A stretch of 64,000 bases of DNA from an uncultured Aquimarina sp. (GTDB lineage Bacteria > Bacteroidota > Bacteroidia > Flavobacteriales > Flavobacteriaceae). The notes beneath the pieces were generated by a model. That model did not search any database, was not told where the DNA came from, and was given only the letters and a program-made list of their open reading frames with translations. Location of the stretch: positions 620,001-684,000 of the forward strand of contig CANNBP010000001.1 in NCBI GenBank assembly GCA_947502885.1, in the 5' to 3' direction. A program made the position numbers and the translations under genes. Below, piece by piece: positions 1-9,095 of this stretch (its first letter is position 1; every line of letters starts with the position of its first letter).

Positions 1-1331
1 AACCTAACATATTCGAACTTGTTTTTGGAAATAGAGAAAACATTGTTAAAGAACTCTTTTTTAGTCTCAACAATTACCAAAATTGCAATAGCTAAGGCAG
101 AATATAATGACGCTGCAATATCATCTCCTGCCCCGATATACAATCGACCAGGATTTGTAAAAATAGTTTTTATGATATGTGTTGCATTTTGTAATGAATT
201 TGCTCTAAAAAATATCCACGCAAAATTTATTAATGCAAATGTGGCAAATACATTAATAATTCCCTTTCTCTTGGTTTTAAACAAAAGAACTTCTAGCATT
301 AAATACACCCCATTTAAAGCTCCCCAGACAACAAAAGTCCAATTTGCTCCATGCCACAAACCACTAATTAAAAAAGTAACAAATAAATTAAATAGCAAAC
401 GAGGTTTACCCACTCTATTGCCTCCTAAGGGTATATATAAATAATCTCTAAACCAAGTAGATAGAGAAATATGCCATCTAGTCCAAAATTCACTAACAGA
501 TGCCGAAAAATAGGGTCTATTAAAATTTGTCATAAGGTTAAAACCAAAAAGCTTGGCCGTACCAATTGCAATTAAAGAATACCCTGCAAAATCTCCATAA
601 ATCTGGAAACCGAATAATACTGTAGCTGCAATAAAGCTTAATCCTTCATGATTTTCTACATTATTAAATACAGCATTCACATAGATAGCTGCTCTATCTG
701 CAACAACCAACTTTAAGAAAAACCCCCAGATCATCAGCTTTATACCATATGAAAAGGTCTTATATGCAAATTTTCTTTGAGTTAAAAACTGTGGTAATAA
801 TGCCGATGCCCTTTCAATTGGTCCTGCTACTAATTGAGGGAAAAACGAAACAAAAGCTGCGAATCCAATAAAATCACTTACTGGTTTTAGCTTGTTTCGG
901 TAGATATCTATTGTATATGATAATGTTTGAAAAGTATAAAAAGAAATCCCAACGGGCAATATTACATTTAAAACCCAAACATTATCAACCTTATATCCTA
1001 GCGAATCAAATAAACTTATCCAAGATGCTATAAAGAAGTTATAATACTTAAAGAAACCTAGTAATCCTATATTAAATAGAACACTTACCAAAAGCCATTT
1101 TTTTTTCACCAACCGATCTTCGGCCTTGTATAATTGATGTCCTACGGTATAATCTACCAAAGTACTTAAAGCAATAAGTCCTAAAAATCGATAATCCCAC
1201 CAGCCATAAAAAACATAGCTTGCAATTAACAACAAACAGTTTTGTAGCTTAATATTTTTGTGCACAACAAACCAGTATAGTGCAAATACTATGGGTAAGA
1301 ATGCAAAAAAATCTATTGAGTTAAAAAGCAT
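1..1331 (-). CDS. MBOAT O-acyltransferase, 3' end outside window
   Basis: Membrane-bound O-acyltransferase of the AlgI/PatA type, which moves acyl (usually acetyl) groups onto extracytoplasmic polysaccharide. The frame opens at an ATG (1329-1331) 2 bp after the asnB stop and stays open to base 1, giving about 443 residues; the family is usually 470-480, so about 30 are missing. The protein starts MLFNSIDFF and is hydrophobic throughout. It has the motif WHISLSTWFRDY and, further on, LWHGANW, whose His is the invariant MBOAT catalytic residue. It is the last visible gene of the polysaccharide operon. It resembles the MBOAT at 10038-11483, but no carrier-protein gene sits next to it, so ordinary O-acetylation is the simplest role. 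Family assignment is firm; substrate is inferred. Confidence 0.92.
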   Translation of the reverse strand, partial: MLFNSIDFFAFLPIVFALYWFVVHKNIKLQNCLLLIASYVFYGWWDYRFLGLIALSTLVDYTVGHQLYKAEDRLVKKKWLLVSVLFNIGLLGFFKYYNFFIASWISLFDSLGYKVDNVWVLNVILPVGISFYTFQTLSYTIDIYRNKLKPVSDFIGFAAFVSFFPQLVAGPIERASALLPQFLTQRKFAYKTFSYGIKLMIWGFFLKLVVADRAAIYVNAVFNNVENHEGLSFIAATVLFGFQIYGDFAGYSLIAIGTAKLFGFNLMTNFNRPYFSASVSEFWTRWHISLSTWFRDYLYIPLGGNRVGKPRLLFNLFVTFLISGLWHGANWTFVVWGALNGVYLMLEVLLFKTKRKGIINVFATFALINFAWIFFRANSLQNATHIIKTIFTNPGRLYIGAGDDIAASLYSALAIAILVIVETKKEFFNNVFSISKNKFEYVR

Positions 1332-1333
1332 GT

Positions 1334-3232
1334 TTAGTTTTTAACATAAGTATTTAAATACCATTTTTGAAAGCAATAAAATGTCCAAACCTTAAAGGTG
1401 TTATCTTTTCCGTTTAAATGATCATTAACCAATTTTTTTACAGCATCTTCATTAAATATATGCTGAGACTTCAATAAATCATTATCAATACATTGCTCTA
1501 AATCTTGACGTAACCCAGAACGCAACCAATCTCCAACAGGAACACCAAATCCAGATTTTGGCTTATCTAAAAAATCTTTTGAAAAATCATCTTTAAAAGC
1601 AGCTTTAAGAATGTATTTTTTATCCCATCCCTTCATCAAATACCCATCGGGCAATGTATTTGTATAGTTCCATAATTTTTTATTTAAAAAAGGAGCTCTA
1701 CATTCTATAGAACTTAACATACTCGTTCTATCCACTTTTACCAACATATCACCTTCTAAACTCATATGTTTATCAATTGTTCTATATTCGGTTAAATTCT
1801 TTGGAGAATTAATTTTGGTAATATTTTTATAATGACTAAAAGGATTTGCTTCTATCATTTCAGATTTTAAATACGCATTTAAGCTATCTGATGGATATCC
1901 CAATGAAATAATATCCCAGTAATAATTATCAGAATAATCAATTGCATTCAAAATTTTATCAACCTTATATCTTTTCCCTCTTTTATCATGCTTAGGCTTT
2001 GCCAATAAGCCATTCATTTTTTTTACTAAACCATGAACCATTTCTGGTACTACACCAGTATAACGCTTGTTAATATTACCCATGTAATATTTATTATACC
2101 CTCCAAAAACTTCATCACCTCCATCTCCTGTCAACGCTACTTTTACATGTTCGGCTGTCTTGTTTGCTACGAGATAAGTGGGTAAAGAAGAGGAATCAGC
2201 AAAAGGTTCATCAAAATTTGACAAAATTTTATCTACATTAGCTTCTAGCTCTTTTTCTCCTATAATAAATTCATGATGTTTACTACCTATTAATTTAGCA
2301 ACAGCTTGAGCTTTGTCTGTTTCATCATAAGATTTTTTCTCAAACCCTACAGAAAAAGTATTGATCTTTGCATCATTCATTCTCGCCAAACACAAAGACA
2401 CTATAGATGAGTCTACACCACCTGATAAAAATGTTCCTATAGGTACATCTGACACTGATCTACTAGAAACACTTTCTTGTACCAATTGATTTACATTTGA
2501 TTTTGCTTCATCAAAAGAAACATCGATTTTCTCAATTATATTTGATTTTTCAATAGCAACACTCGTAAATCGATGAGAACTCAAATCATAAGTAATAAAA
2601 CTATTTGGTTCTAGTTTTCTAATTCCATCATAAATAGTAAAAGGAGCAGGAATGTAAGTTAGTTTAAAAAATAGATTCAACCCTTGCTTATCAATTCCCG
2701 GGGTTGTATTCAATAATTTCACTACCGATTTAAGCTCTGAAGCCCAAATAAACTTTCCGTCTTTTTGAGTATAGTATAAAGGCTTCTCTCCAAAAAAATC
2801 TCTAGCAATAAACACTTTACCTTTCTTCTTATCATAAATACTAAAACCATACATACCATCTAATTGGTTAAATGCTTTAGTGCCATGATTTTCATAAAGT
2901 CTTAAAATAACTTCTGTATCACTTTTTGTATTAAAAGTAACTCCTTGCTTCTCTAACTCACTTCTTAACTCTCTATAGTTATAAATCTCTCCATTAAATA
3001 CAATAACAATTTCTTTGTCATCAGAATAGATGGGTTGTTTTCCTGAGTTAAGATCTATGATAGAAAGTCTTCTCATTCCCATAACAACAGAAAAGCCTTC
3101 ATCAGAGTATGTAAAGGTTCCGTCATCATCAGGTCCCCGATGAATTATCATATCATTCATTTGGGTAATATACTTATGTAACTGTTCCTGATTTTCTTCT
3201 TTTATCGATATAAAACCGTTAATTCCACACAT
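1334..3232 (-). CDS. asnB: Asparagine synthase-type glutamine amidotransferase
   Basis: Class II glutamine-dependent amidotransferase of 632 residues, full length. The N-terminus MCGINGF puts the nucleophilic Cys at position 2 after Met removal, and HRGPDD follows near 31-36, so the glutaminase domain is intact. The ATP-pyrophosphatase loop SGGVDSS is at 270-276 in the synthetase half. AsnB classically makes asparagine from aspartate. Inside a polysaccharide operon such enzymes (for example WbpS in Pseudomonas O-antigen loci) are proposed to amidate uronic acids. UDP-GalNAcA synthesis is encoded at the other end of this operon, so a uronamide-forming role is a reasonable inference. A housekeeping asparagine synthetase that moved here cannot be excluded. 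The gene ends 2 bp before the downstream MBOAT. Confidence 0.9.
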   Translation of the reverse strand: MCGINGFISIKEENQEQLHKYITQMNDMIIHRGPDDDGTFTYSDEGFSVVMGMRRLSIIDLNSGKQPIYSDDKEIVIVFNGEIYNYRELRSELEKQGVTFNTKSDTEVILRLYENHGTKAFNQLDGMYGFSIYDKKKGKVFIARDFFGEKPLYYTQKDGKFIWASELKSVVKLLNTTPGIDKQGLNLFFKLTYIPAPFTIYDGIRKLEPNSFITYDLSSHRFTSVAIEKSNIIEKIDVSFDEAKSNVNQLVQESVSSRSVSDVPIGTFLSGGVDSSIVSLCLARMNDAKINTFSVGFEKKSYDETDKAQAVAKLIGSKHHEFIIGEKELEANVDKILSNFDEPFADSSSLPTYLVANKTAEHVKVALTGDGGDEVFGGYNKYYMGNINKRYTGVVPEMVHGLVKKMNGLLAKPKHDKRGKRYKVDKILNAIDYSDNYYWDIISLGYPSDSLNAYLKSEMIEANPFSHYKNITKINSPKNLTEYRTIDKHMSLEGDMLVKVDRTSMLSSIECRAPFLNKKLWNYTNTLPDGYLMKGWDKKYILKAAFKDDFSKDFLDKPKSGFGVPVGDWLRSGLRQDLEQCIDNDLLKSQHIFNEDAVKKLVNDHLNGKDNTFKVWTFYCFQKWYLNTYVKN

Positions 3233-3239
3233 TGACGTA

Positions 3240-4406
3240 TTAATTTACTTGATTAAAATAAAATTCTTGTAACATTAGGGCATTATTTTTAATATCATAA
3301 TTGCCCTTAACAATTTTATCTGTTGTATCTATTCTATTATATTTTGCTGATTCTAAAATTTTCTCTGCCCAATATTTTGGAGATTGCATCAAAGGTACAA
3401 AGTCAACCAAACCTGTGACATCAAGTTCTTTTGAAATTTCATCTGAAGCAATTATTTTTAACCCAGAAGCCTGTGCTTCTATTAATGTAACTGGTAAACC
3501 TTCATTTGTAGAAGGGAACAAAAAGAGATCAATAGCTTGAAGTATCTCTGGAACATCATTTCTAGCTCCTAAAAATTTCACATTAGCTTCTAACTTAGCT
3601 TTAGCTACAAATTCCTCGTATTGTTTTCTTTGCCCTGCGCCAACCAAAATTAAAGTACTACTTTTATCTATATTGTTTAGTTCTTCAAATACCTGAAGAA
3701 GAAATAAATGATTCTTTTCTGGCACAAAATTACCTACATGACCAATTACCAATCCATTCGTAACTTCAAGTTCTTTCTTCTTTTCTAGTGCTTTTATTGA
3801 ATTGTAAACAAATTGACTTGTATCGATTGCGTTATTTATAATTTTTACTCTAGACTTATTTTTCTTTCCAAATAACCAAACACCTGCTTTATCACCACAA
3901 GAATAATAATGACTCGCATTACTAGGAACCTGTCTCTTAAGCATGTTTTGCATCACAAACTTAAAAGCAAACCTTAAACTATGTCTTTTCTTTGAAAATG
4001 GATTTAAATTTAAATTATACAAGCTTGTATGACTATGAGCAATCCGTGTTTGTACATTATTCTTTTTTGCAGATTTAAGAACAAAAACACTTAATGCATT
4101 TAGATGAGAATGAACTATTTGATATTCTGGATGAGTCTTAAAAAATTCATCAAGAGCTTTCTTATACTTTGATAAGTTACCCAAACTAATATTATGCAAA
4201 CGATGTATCTTCCCACCCAATTGCTCTATTTCATCATCGAACACACCTCTATCCTGTCGATGTAATAAAAAGTCAAACTGAACCTTTGTACGGTCCATGT
4301 TTCGGTAATAATTCATTACCATAGTCTCTGCACCTCCTCTATTCATAATTGTTAAGACTTGCAGAACACGTATCGGTTTCATATGATTTTTTGTATTAGT
4401 ATTCAC
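3240..4406 (-). CDS. GT4-type glycosyltransferase (paralogue of 5828-6970)
   Basis: Retaining GT-B glycosyltransferase of family GT4, 388 residues, cytoplasmic or membrane-associated, adding a sugar to the lipid-linked repeat unit. The N-terminal acceptor domain begins RVLQVLTIMNRGGAE. The C-terminal donor domain has GHVGNFVPEKNH and the nucleotide-sugar motif FLFPSTNEGLPVTLIEAQASG with the ExG...E residues. The Met at 4382 (MKPIRVLQV) aligns with the start of the paralogue and may be the true start instead of 4406. It sits 7 bp before asnB and 20 bp after the CapK-like gene. Close similarity along the whole length to 5828-6970 points to duplication. The sugar specificity cannot be read from the sequence. 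Confidence 0.9.
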   Translation of the reverse strand: MNTNTKNHMKPIRVLQVLTIMNRGGAETMVMNYYRNMDRTKVQFDFLLHRQDRGVFDDEIEQLGGKIHRLHNISLGNLSKYKKALDEFFKTHPEYQIVHSHLNALSVFVLKSAKKNNVQTRIAHSHTSLYNLNLNPFSKKRHSLRFAFKFVMQNMLKRQVPSNASHYYSCGDKAGVWLFGKKNKSRVKIINNAIDTSQFVYNSIKALEKKKELEVTNGLVIGHVGNFVPEKNHLFLLQVFEELNNIDKSSTLILVGAGQRKQYEEFVAKAKLEANVKFLGARNDVPEILQAIDLFLFPSTNEGLPVTLIEAQASGLKIIASDEISKELDVTGLVDFVPLMQSPKYWAEKILESAKYNRIDTTDKIVKGNYDIKNNALMLQEFYFNQVN

Positions 4407-4426
4407 AAATTAAACTTGTGATTCAA

Positions 4427-5827
4427 TTAAAAGTTAAGTTCAAAATTTCTCTTTACGGCATCAAATTTACCATTCGCTCCTAATGATATGTTATCTACTC
4501 TGTTTATTTTATATGCTACACTTTCTCCTAATCTAACTTTTAAATTATGTAGTAATCTATCTTGCATTGTATCATCAAAATTAGCATCAACTATCAAATT
4601 AACAACGATTTCTTCAGGGTTTTCCTGAATAATTTGACCTTTTACAATACCTTCTAGTCCTTTATATGCTGTATCCATTCTACCAACAAATCCTTTTTCC
4701 TTTGTCCATAAAATATCATCTTCTCTTCCCGTAAGTTTTTCAATAATTGGCATAGCACAACCACAATCACAAGATTCACCTTCTTTAGATAATACAACAG
4801 TATCTTCTATACTATATCTTATTAATGGCGTTTTTAAGTTTATAAAACTAGTCACTACCAATTTGGCAATTTCTCCTGGTTTTGCCGGTTGCCCTTCAGT
4901 ATTTATAAATTCAAAAACTCCCGAATCTAAATTCATGTGTAAATTACCTTTTACACACTCTGTTATAAATGGACTACCCTCGCTAGAAGCGTATTGATTA
5001 TAAACATGGCAGTTAAAAGCTTTTTCTATTTCAAAGCGCTGATAATCATAAAGTGTTTCTGCTGTTACCGCTATCGCATTTGGAGCAAAACCTATGTCAA
5101 TATTGTTATTATTAATATACTTACTAATAATATAAATCGCCGAAGGATATCCATCAATCAATTCTGGCTTAAACTGTTTCAGCTTTTTCACATAGGATGG
5201 GATAGCACTTTTTGTTAAGTGATATGTAGACATCAATAGTTGATTTTCAAAATAATTATAAAGCCAAAAAGGAGGTTTTCTTGTTTTGGCATCAATAAGT
5301 ATTCTTCCAGAAAATCGTACTTGTCTACATTTGGGATTTACCCCTATTACATGATGAAACCTTTTCCAGATTGCAAAAGAAACGTTTATCGACTCAACAT
5401 CTAAGTAATCTATAGTTGGTGATCCAGAAGTACCACTGGTATGACCTACCATTGCAGTTTCTCGTTTTTTATTTACTATTTGGTCAACTTTGGTCTTACG
5501 ATCTACCTTTTTTAGAATAGGCATTTTCTTAAGAACAGCTATAGGGTTTTGATCTATATCATTTAAAGTTATACCAAGATTTTTCATGATTACAGAATAC
5601 CAATCAGAATATTCAAACACTTCAGAAAGTAGTATTTTTAATTTTTCTTTTTGATATTCTTGAACTGTATCAAGACTGGCATCCCACAAAGCAATATGTT
5701 GTTTTAAAAATACCTCATACTCCTTATTATATCTCTGTTTGGTATTGAGATACCCTTTTATATTCAGTAAAATAAACTTTACAGGATAAGGTGATGCGTT
5801 ATATATTTTTTCTACGATACCTGCCAT
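4427..5827 (-). CDS. PaaK/CapK-like adenylate-forming ligase
   Basis: Adenylate-forming enzyme of the phenylacetate-CoA ligase (PaaK) superfamily, in the branch called CapK that recurs in capsule and exopolysaccharide loci; 466 residues. The phosphate-binding loop GHTSGTSGSP lies near 128-137, and a cysteine-rich stretch CDCGC lies near 355-360. PaaK enzymes activate a carboxylate with ATP and usually pass it to CoA. The substrate of CapK proteins in polysaccharide loci is not established. The start codon at 5827 directly abuts the stop of the upstream glycosyltransferase, which shows tight translational coupling. It lies between two paralogous GT4 genes. Family is clear; reaction is inferred only. 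Confidence 0.85.
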   Translation of the reverse strand: MAGIVEKIYNASPYPVKFILLNIKGYLNTKQRYNKEYEVFLKQHIALWDASLDTVQEYQKEKLKILLSEVFEYSDWYSVIMKNLGITLNDIDQNPIAVLKKMPILKKVDRKTKVDQIVNKKRETAMVGHTSGTSGSPTIDYLDVESINVSFAIWKRFHHVIGVNPKCRQVRFSGRILIDAKTRKPPFWLYNYFENQLLMSTYHLTKSAIPSYVKKLKQFKPELIDGYPSAIYIISKYINNNNIDIGFAPNAIAVTAETLYDYQRFEIEKAFNCHVYNQYASSEGSPFITECVKGNLHMNLDSGVFEFINTEGQPAKPGEIAKLVVTSFINLKTPLIRYSIEDTVVLSKEGESCDCGCAMPIIEKLTGREDDILWTKEKGFVGRMDTAYKGLEGIVKGQIIQENPEEIVVNLIVDANFDDTMQDRLLHNLKVRLGESVAYKINRVDNISLGANGKFDAVKRNFELNF

Positions 5828-6970
5828 TTAACTATGTTTTTGTTGTAGATAAAAGTTTTGAATTCTTAATGAATTTGACACAATATCATATCCATTATCA
5901 ATGATTTCGTCCTTAATGTCTTTTCGTTCACTAGGGTTAGTTTCTAGTATTTTTTTTGCCCAATAAGCCGCAGGCTTATCCAATGGTATAAATTCTATGA
6001 GATTAGACAAACGTACTTCTTTGGTTATGGTATCTGCTGCAAAAACCCTTAAACCAGCAGCCTGAGCTTCTACCAATGTAACTGGAAGCCCCTCATATAA
6101 AGATGGAAAAAGAAAAACATCCATCATTTGTGATAACTCAGGAATATCTGTTCTTACTCCTAGGAATTCTATTTTACCCTTAATAGATAGGTTTTCTGCT
6201 TGTCTTTCTATTTTACTCTTAAGTGGGCCATCTCCTATCAGATATAGTTTACAGTTAGGTGCAGCTTCTAATATAGCAGCAAATATTTCTAATAAAAATG
6301 TATGATTTTTTTGATTATCAAATCTGCCAACATGACCAATAATTAGTTCATTGGTAATATTAAATTTTTCTCTATAATCTTTTGCTATTGCCCGGTTAAA
6401 CTTAAACTTTTCTACATCAATAGCATTATTCATTAAAACCTGTTTAGTTTTTTCTCCAAACAACCAATTCCCAGCCTTTTCTCCACAAGAAAAATAGTGT
6501 GTAGTATATTTATGTATTCGTTTTCTTAATTGAAGTTTAATGATTTTTTTTAATGTTCCTCCTACACCTTCTTCCAAGGTCAAAATTGATTTAACATCTA
6601 ATTTGGTCATGGCAATATGTGCATGAGCAATTCTACGGGGTACCCCAAATTCTTTTGCAATTTTTAAAGGAAAACAACTAAATGTATTAAGGTGTGAATG
6701 TATTACAGTATATTGATTATGCTCTTTAAAGAATGATCTTAATTCTTCATAAGCATTTTTGGGGAAAAATGGGTTTATAGCATTTAATTTGTATAACCTC
6801 CCCCCTAATTCTTGAATTTCTTCATCAAAAACAGCCTTTTCTTTTCTAAAGACCAAAAAATCGAATTGAACTTTACTTCTATCAATTTTTCGATAATAGT
6901 TCATAATCATTGACTCTGCCCCGCCGCGATTCATGATTGTAAAAACCTGTAATACTCTAAATACGGCCAT
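5828..6970 (-). CDS. GT4-type glycosyltransferase (paralogue of 3240-4406)
   Basis: GT-B fold glycosyltransferase, family GT4, 380 residues. It starts MAVFRVLQVFTIMNRGGAE and has GHVGRFDNQKNH followed by the donor-binding region FLFPSLYEGLPVTLVEAQAAG. It is collinear with the product of 3240-4406 over its whole length, including the conserved blocks MNYYR and KVQFDFL near the N-terminus and HSHLN near residue 95, so the two probably arose by duplication and add sugars at different steps or linkages. The genes on both sides abut it with no spacer. Donor and acceptor are unknown. Confidence 0.9.
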   Translation of the reverse strand: MAVFRVLQVFTIMNRGGAESMIMNYYRKIDRSKVQFDFLVFRKEKAVFDEEIQELGGRLYKLNAINPFFPKNAYEELRSFFKEHNQYTVIHSHLNTFSCFPLKIAKEFGVPRRIAHAHIAMTKLDVKSILTLEEGVGGTLKKIIKLQLRKRIHKYTTHYFSCGEKAGNWLFGEKTKQVLMNNAIDVEKFKFNRAIAKDYREKFNITNELIIGHVGRFDNQKNHTFLLEIFAAILEAAPNCKLYLIGDGPLKSKIERQAENLSIKGKIEFLGVRTDIPELSQMMDVFLFPSLYEGLPVTLVEAQAAGLRVFAADTITKEVRLSNLIEFIPLDKPAAYWAKKILETNPSERKDIKDEIIDNGYDIVSNSLRIQNFYLQQKHS

Positions 6971-7861
6971 TTAAATTCCTCCTCGTGTTTTTAATCGTAT
7001 ATAAAGATTTAGTGCTACTCCAAACGGAATTGCTAATACTGTAGCCATTTTTTTTGGTGACTCTGATATAAAAGAACCATTTTTTGTAAACATTGCGCAG
7101 GATACATAATGGATAGCATTCTTATATAACTCTTTAAAATCTTTTGCCAACTTCATTCTGTTTTTTCGAGAAAAAGCAAAGCCTTGAGGGTGTCTTCTAT
7201 ATTGCTTAAGCATATTCATGCTAGAACCATCTGCCAAATATTCTACAATACAGAAAACCTCATTTACTGGATATAATTTATAATCCTGATCGATCAGAAG
7301 ATATAGATAACCCAGTGGAACAAAACGTTCTCCTTTAAAAATTGGATATGCAGGGTACTTCTTAACTATTTCTGTTCTGTACACTAATTTTTTATCTCCC
7401 TGAACTTTATGTTTATTATAAATATCAGATAAAGTGGTTTTCTCAAGCCCATCTGGCATTGATGTACCTATTATATTTCCTTTACTATCAGAATCCAAAC
7501 CTACCAATCCTGCATATTCTGGTTTATCTTTAATTAACTCCCAATTATTCAGAATTTTTTCAATAGCATCATCTGGCATAAAATCATCACTATCAATACA
7601 AACGTTAAGTGTTGTATCGATTAATCTATACGCCGCATTATGTCCACCATGCATTCCCAAATTCTCTTGATAATGATATTTGATTGCAATTTTATCCTCG
7701 GCAATCCAAGAGTTGACCAATTCTTTGGTATTATCACTAGAGCCATCATCAATAATAAGCCACAAAAAATCTTGATTTGTTTGCCTTATCATACTTTGAT
7801 AGCATTGATCTAGGCAATATGCTCTATTATATGTTGGTGTAAATACAGTAATGGTTTTCAT
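6971..7861 (-). CDS. GT2-type glycosyltransferase
   Basis: Inverting GT-A glycosyltransferase of family GT2. The N-terminus MKTITVFTPTYNRAYCLDQC is the classical GT2 nucleotide-binding start. IIDDGSSDNT and CIDSDD (the DxD metal site) follow. The frame extends upstream to an ATG at 7888 that overlaps the preceding stop by 4 bp, but the Met at 7861 matches the family start and has an A-rich upstream sequence, so I chose it (296 residues). The 7888 start (305 residues) remains possible through coupling. A C-terminal hydrophobic stretch (VLAIPFGVALNLYI) may sit on the membrane. The role is one sugar addition in the repeat unit. Confidence 0.88.
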   Translation of the reverse strand: MKTITVFTPTYNRAYCLDQCYQSMIRQTNQDFLWLIIDDGSSDNTKELVNSWIAEDKIAIKYHYQENLGMHGGHNAAYRLIDTTLNVCIDSDDFMPDDAIEKILNNWELIKDKPEYAGLVGLDSDSKGNIIGTSMPDGLEKTTLSDIYNKHKVQGDKKLVYRTEIVKKYPAYPIFKGERFVPLGYLYLLIDQDYKLYPVNEVFCIVEYLADGSSMNMLKQYRRHPQGFAFSRKNRMKLAKDFKELYKNAIHYVSCAMFTKNGSFISESPKKMATVLAIPFGVALNLYIRLKTRGGI

Positions 7862-7884
7862 AGTTTTTAAGTTAGGTGTTATCC

Positions 7885-8976
7885 TCAAAAAAAGTAGTAC
7901 ATAAAATACGTGAACGAAAAGTAAACTAACATTACTTTTCCTATCATAAAATGTTGGTCTTTAAAAAATTGTTGTTTTAAAAAAGGGTAAATAATTACGA
8001 TAGCCATCATAAACCATGATAAGTACGCAAATCTATTTGAATAATTAGCATTGATAACGAGAATCCAAAAACCGTTACACAAAAAGTATGTATTCAACAA
8101 CTTAAAATACATATTATCCTTATAATTTCTTTTAATTACAAAGTACCACCCAGAAAAAATTGCAAAAGCACTATGAAATAAAAAATCCCATCTAAAGCCG
8201 GTTTTAGAAAATGTTCCTGCAGAAGATTGACTTGTTAAATATCCTGCTAGTCTATCATCATCACCAAAACCTATATTTGCAAATAATTGAACCCATAAAC
8301 TTCCTGCCGCAAGAGATAACGGAATGCACAATAACCATAATTTAAAATAAACTTTTGGATCATTATAAACATAGGTTAGAAGAAAAGCGAATATCGGAAG
8401 TAATGTAGTTTTGTGAAAAAAAGAAGCTATTAAAAAAAGAACACTCATTGCAACTTTATTTTTATGTTGACTTACTCCCCATAAAAATAAAGAACACGCC
8501 GCACCATTTCTCATACCGTTTACACCATAGGTCCAAAACGAAAAAGAAACAATAAACATAATGAAAGCGTAGTACCAATAATTACCAAAAAATTCTTTCG
8601 AAATTTTATACATTGGGTATATATAGACAAAAGCACAGATCGAAAAAAATATGTGAATCGATGTATTTCTTGCCATAAATCTCATAAAAACGTGCCAACC
8701 ATAATCATCATTAGTGTTTATTTCGGCACCATTGGCATACTCTACAAAAACCCTATAATAGTTTATAGTATCACCAAACCTATGGTTAATTGGTCGTTGA
8801 CCAATATGAAAAATTAGAAGAAACAATAAAATATATCCGGTCACATTAATAAAGCTCAAGTTCTTTTGATCATTAATGTTTAAAATTCGAGTATGCAAAA
8901 GAGTAAAAAGTACTAAGAAAAAGCACAAATTTAGATACAACTGATAATACCATTCTATAGGTATAAAGGTATTCAT
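7885..8976 (-). CDS. EpsG/Wzy-like polysaccharide polymerase
   Basis: Polytopic membrane protein of 363 residues with about ten hydrophobic segments and no soluble domain. It resembles the EpsG family, which stands in for Wzy polymerases in many Gram-positive and Bacteroidota polysaccharide loci. An early basic/polar block GQRPINHRFGDTINYY and the segment YGVNGMRNGAACSLFLWG near 150-170 are typical of that family. It is the only polymerase candidate in the operon and fits a Wzx/Wzy-dependent pathway with the flippase at 18534-20054. It overlaps the longer form of the next gene by 4 bp. The 119 bp in front of it (8977-9095) is the largest gap within the operon, where an internal promoter could lie. 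Confidence 0.78.
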   Translation of the reverse strand: MNTFIPIEWYYQLYLNLCFFLVLFTLLHTRILNINDQKNLSFINVTGYILLFLLIFHIGQRPINHRFGDTINYYRVFVEYANGAEINTNDDYGWHVFMRFMARNTSIHIFFSICAFVYIYPMYKISKEFFGNYWYYAFIMFIVSFSFWTYGVNGMRNGAACSLFLWGVSQHKNKVAMSVLFLIASFFHKTTLLPIFAFLLTYVYNDPKVYFKLWLLCIPLSLAAGSLWVQLFANIGFGDDDRLAGYLTSQSSAGTFSKTGFRWDFLFHSAFAIFSGWYFVIKRNYKDNMYFKLLNTYFLCNGFWILVINANYSNRFAYLSWFMMAIVIIYPFLKQQFFKDQHFMIGKVMLVYFSFTYFMYYFF

Positions 8977-9095
8977 ATTACTCTAAGCTATTATTAATTA
9001 ATTTTACCCAGTACTATTATTACTTACTTCTTTACTTTTAAAATAAAACCCAAGATAAAAATTCTATATTTAAAAAACTGATCTTATATCGTTTA

